From the NCBI GenBank assembly GCA_025352305.1, contig JANXTQ010000082.1:1-8861 (forward strand): DNA of 8,861 nucleotides. Reading direction: 5' to 3'. Positions 7,378-8,861 of this stretch are shown piece after piece. Position 1 is the first letter of the stretch, and every line of letters begins with the position of its first letter. This stretch comes from Actinomycetes bacterium (GTDB lineage: Bacteria; Actinomycetota; Acidimicrobiia; Acidimicrobiales; RAAP-2). The notes below the pieces were generated by a model. The model did no database searches and was not told the origin of the DNA. It was given only the letters and a program-made list of their open reading frames with translations. Made by a program: the position numbers and the translations under genes.

Positions 7378-7395
7378 GTTGATCGAACCAACTGC
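7375..7395. repeat. Second inverted repeat abutting the palindrome
   Basis: GCAGTTG and CAACTGC are perfect seven-base arms around a seven-base centre (ATCGAAC on the plus strand). The outer GCA (7375-7377) is also the end of the neighbouring palindrome, so the two structures share three bases and, as RNA hairpins, could not both form fully. Confidence 0.55.
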
Positions 7396-7413
7396 AACCT
7401 AAAAGGCAGAGGT

Positions 7414-7501
7414 AATCCGCTCGTGAAGTACGTAGAGACGCAACATGAACTCTTGGCTCTCGTTTTTCTTAACGACGTCACTCAAGGAATCAATCCGCTC
7501 G
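7414..7501. repeat. 10-base direct repeat pair in the pstS control region
   Basis: AATCCGCTCG (plus strand) occurs exactly at 7414-7423 and again at 7492-7501, 78 bases apart. The left copy overlaps the last unit of the candidate PHO box. An exact 10-base repeat in a gap this short is unlikely by chance, and two sites for the same regulator are a reasonable reading. Confidence 0.5.
7418..7450 (-). promoter_or_regulatory. Candidate PHO box (11-base periodic units)
   Basis: Read toward pstS, three consecutive 11-base units are GTTCATGTTGC (7440-7450), GTCTCTACGTA (7429-7439) and CTTCACGAGCG (7418-7428). Units one and three share TTCA at the same register, and the middle unit starts with GT. 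Actinobacterial PhoP binds direct repeats of 11 bases related to GTTCACC. Position upstream of pstS fits. The middle unit is poor, so this is a tentative call. Confidence 0.4.
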
Positions 7502-7549
7502 ACGAAACAGTGCGTGAGTGATTATTTAGCCCAGAACTCCGTTGAACTG

Positions 7550-8188
7550 CTAGCCCCGGAGGCGGTTTTCGAGGCGCTGGCGAACGCTGGGCCATTCACT
7601 TGCGATGATTGAGTAGTAAGCGGAATCTCGAATTACTCCATCGACCCCGAGCACGTGCGCACGGCGCAGACCTTCAAACTGTGCGCCCAAACGTTCAATT
7701 GCGGTTCGCGAGGATGTGTTGCGAGAATCTGTTTTAAAGCTGACCCTTTCGACGCCCCACGAATCAAAACCGAGCTCCAACAGCAGCAGTTTGCACTCCG
7801 TATTGACTCGCGTTCGTTGAACGGACGCTGCGTACCACGTCGCGCCAATTTCGCCGACACGAGGAAACTCTCGGTCTGCAGTTTGTACCGGCGAATGCGG
7901 CCGCGCCAAACTAGCGGCCCAGTAGTCAATGTCTAGGTAGCGGGTGGAGCCAACAATTCGCTGGTCATTTAGTTGACGAACGACGAATGGTTGTGCCCAA
8001 CGAGCCTCTTCATCGGTGAGAGCCACCTCGACGTAGTGCGTCATTGCTTCAATCGAATCAGGAACGGTTGTGAACTGATAACTGGCGCGATCCTCGGTGG
8101 CGGCTGCGACGAGATCACCAACGTGCGAGCGTTCGAGGGGAACTAGTTCTACAAATTGACCCCGAAGAGTTGAGCGCTGCACACTCAC
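7550..8188 (-). CDS. GNAT family N-acetyltransferase (RimJ/RimL-like)
   Basis: The 212-residue product resembles the RimJ/RimL group of GNAT enzymes, which transfer an acetyl group from acetyl-CoA to an amine of a protein or small molecule. The opening LRGQFVELVPLERSHVGDL (8-26) is the usual first strand and helix. IGATWYAASVQRTRVNTECK (114-133) corresponds to strand 4 and the acetyl-CoA loop, here without the textbook Q/RxxGxG pattern but with the VNTE-K sequence common in this subgroup. RVSFKTDSRNTSSRTAIERL (148-167) and FEGLRRAH (171-178) are strongly typical, and IRDSAYYSIIASEWPSV (186-202) closes the domain. GTG 8188 is chosen because it lies 19 bases after the upstream gene's stop. GTG 8182 is possible, and GTG 8251 would overlap that gene by 44 bases; none has a good ribosome binding site. 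Substrate unknown. Confidence 0.85.
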   Translation of the reverse strand: MSVQRSTLRGQFVELVPLERSHVGDLVAAATEDRASYQFTTVPDSIEAMTHYVEVALTDEEARWAQPFVVRQLNDQRIVGSTRYLDIDYWAASLARPHSPVQTADREFPRVGEIGATWYAASVQRTRVNTECKLLLLELGFDSWGVERVSFKTDSRNTSSRTAIERLGAQFEGLRRAHVLGVDGVIRDSAYYSIIASEWPSVRQRLENRLRG

Positions 8189-8207
8189 AGTCTGACCGCT
8201 GGCAAGC

Positions 8208-8462
8208 TCAGCCCTTGTGCGAAATGAGGTACAGACCCCAACCAACGGCACCGAGCGTCACGAGAGAACACAGGATCACCGAGAGTGAGTTGACGTATCG
8301 AATGCCCTGTGCGAGGGCGTGATCGCGCGCTCGGGCTAACGAGAAGGTTCCGAGCGAGACGAGACCCACAATCCCGATGCCGCTCACGAGCGAAAACATC
8401 AGTATCTGTTCCAGCGCGGACCACTTGACTAACGGCGTCGAGACCGGCGCAGTCGCGCTCAT
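8208..8462 (-). CDS. Small two-helix membrane protein linked to PiT
   Basis: An 84-residue protein with two clear hydrophobic segments, about residues 17-41 and 57-80, joined by a basic loop (SLARARDHALAQGIRY). Its ATG overlaps the stop of the PiT gene as ATGA, so the two are almost certainly translated together. From memory, mycobacterial pitA (Rv0545c) is also followed by a small predicted membrane protein (Rv0544c), and this may be its counterpart. That is my recollection, not a search result. A role as accessory or regulatory subunit of the phosphate permease is inference. No enzymatic motif is visible. The basic loop suggests a cytoplasmic hairpin with both ends outside, though the lysine at 83 weakens that. 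Confidence 0.75.
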   Translation of the reverse strand: MSATAPVSTPLVKWSALEQILMFSLVSGIGIVGLVSLGTFSLARARDHALAQGIRYVNSLSVILCSLVTLGAVGWGLYLISHKG

Positions 8463-8861
8463 GCGGCACTCGTCAGCGTCAGCGATCCTTGCAGTGCACC
8501 GTCATGTTCCCACGGCTCATTCACGTTCGTCGCGCTCACGACGGAGCGACGGGAGCGCACGAATATTGCGGTGCAGTAAGTCGCGACCATAAGACCAACA
8601 ACAACAACTCCCACGCTCACTCCCATGAGCGACTGAATCCAAAAAGCGACAGCACCAAAAAGAGCTGCGGTCGGAAGGGTTATGAGCCAAGCAGTTCCGA
8701 CTCGGCCGAGCAGGTGCCATCGAACCCGGTGTGGAGGTACCGCGACACCGGCGCCAACAATTGATCCGGTCGCAACATAAGTAGTCGAAAGGGGCAGTCC
8801 GAAGTGGCTGGACGACAAAATCACCGCCGAGGAGGCGATCTGTGCGGCAAAGCCCTGAGTA
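8459..8861 (-). CDS. pit: Low-affinity inorganic phosphate transporter, PiT family (C-terminal part)
   Basis: The visible 133 residues are the C-terminal part of a PiT/PHO4 phosphate permease, which imports phosphate (often as a metal-phosphate complex) using the ion gradient. The frame stays open to the window edge, so the N-terminus lies outside. The family signature is seen as SSSHFGLPLSTTYVATGSIV followed by GAGVAV, preceded by TQGFAAQIASSAVIL. Two further helices follow, near RVGTAWLITLPTAALFGAVA and MGVSVGVVVVGLMVATYCTA, and then a hydrophilic tail of roughly 35 residues. The stop overlaps the start of the small membrane protein gene. Nothing appears broken in the visible part. Confidence 0.92.
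   Translation of the reverse strand, partial: TQGFAAQIASSAVILSSSHFGLPLSTTYVATGSIVGAGVAVPPHRVRWHLLGRVGTAWLITLPTAALFGAVAFWIQSLMGVSVGVVVVGLMVATYCTAIFVRSRRSVVSATNVNEPWEHDGALQGSLTLTSAA

Larger units (their letters stand above)
7301..7549 (-). promoter_or_regulatory. pstS upstream control region
   Basis: This 249-base gap between the acetyltransferase stop and the pstS start has no convincing gene on either strand. It is rich in repeats, listed separately: an 11-base-periodic array, a 10-base direct repeat and two abutting inverted repeats. It should carry the phosphate-starvation promoter of the pst operon. A possible but weak promoter reads TTCACG (7422-7427) with a 17-base gap to TTTTAG (7399-7404); TAGGTT at 7396-7401 is an alternative -10. 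No intrinsic terminator for the acetyltransferase gene is evident, so read-through into pst is possible. Confidence 0.6.

Noticed and set aside
7480..7520. CACTCA and TGAGTG inverted repeat in the pstS control region.
   Set aside because: Six-base arms separated by about 30 bases are expected by chance and no other evidence supports a structure.
7655..7936. A 93-codon plus-strand open frame opposite the acetyltransferase gene.
   Set aside because: The minus-strand GNAT motifs are clear and the antisense product has no recognisable features.

Overview
The window is a stretch of bacterial chromosome, probably from an actinobacterium. This is inferred from four things: a pst cluster in the order pstS-pstC-pstA-pstB, a PiT transporter followed by a very small two-helix membrane protein (an arrangement I recall from mycobacterial pitA), frequent GTG starts, and a likely leaderless GTG gene. 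Base composition is moderately GC-rich. I see no mobile element, CRISPR array, rRNA or tRNA, and no clear sign of horizontal transfer.

Layout, left to right. Positions 1-143 hold a possible last few codons of an unidentified plus-strand gene and a short promoter region. Positions 144-1787 (+) encode a polytopic GT-C type glycosyltransferase. Everything to its right is on the minus strand and is transcribed leftward toward it. The glycosyltransferase gene and the last minus-strand gene, an amidase, converge and share a CTAG in which each strand reads a TAG stop.

The minus strand, read in its own direction, starts with the C-terminal part of a low-affinity phosphate permease of the PiT family (8459-8861, cut by the window edge). 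An ATGA overlap joins it to an 84-residue two-helix membrane protein (8208-8462), followed by a GNAT acetyltransferase (about 7550-8188). After a 249-base control region comes the high-affinity phosphate ABC transporter: pstS (binding protein), pstC and pstA (permeases) and pstB (ATPase). The pstC-pstA and pstA-pstB junctions overlap by a few bases. An amidase-signature enzyme follows 40 bases after pstB, in the place where phoU often lies. No phoU is visible.

Functionally this is a phosphate-uptake locus. PiT would serve when phosphate is plentiful, and PstSCAB when it is scarce. The region upstream of pstS is the most structured non-coding part of the window. It holds a 30-base near-perfect palindrome, a second inverted repeat that shares three bases with it, a 10-base exact direct repeat, and an 11-base-periodic array resembling an actinobacterial PHO box. 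I did not find a wholly new multi-gene system. The best leads are the pstS control region, the amidase attached to the pst operon, and a PstS with a signal peptide but no lipobox cysteine.
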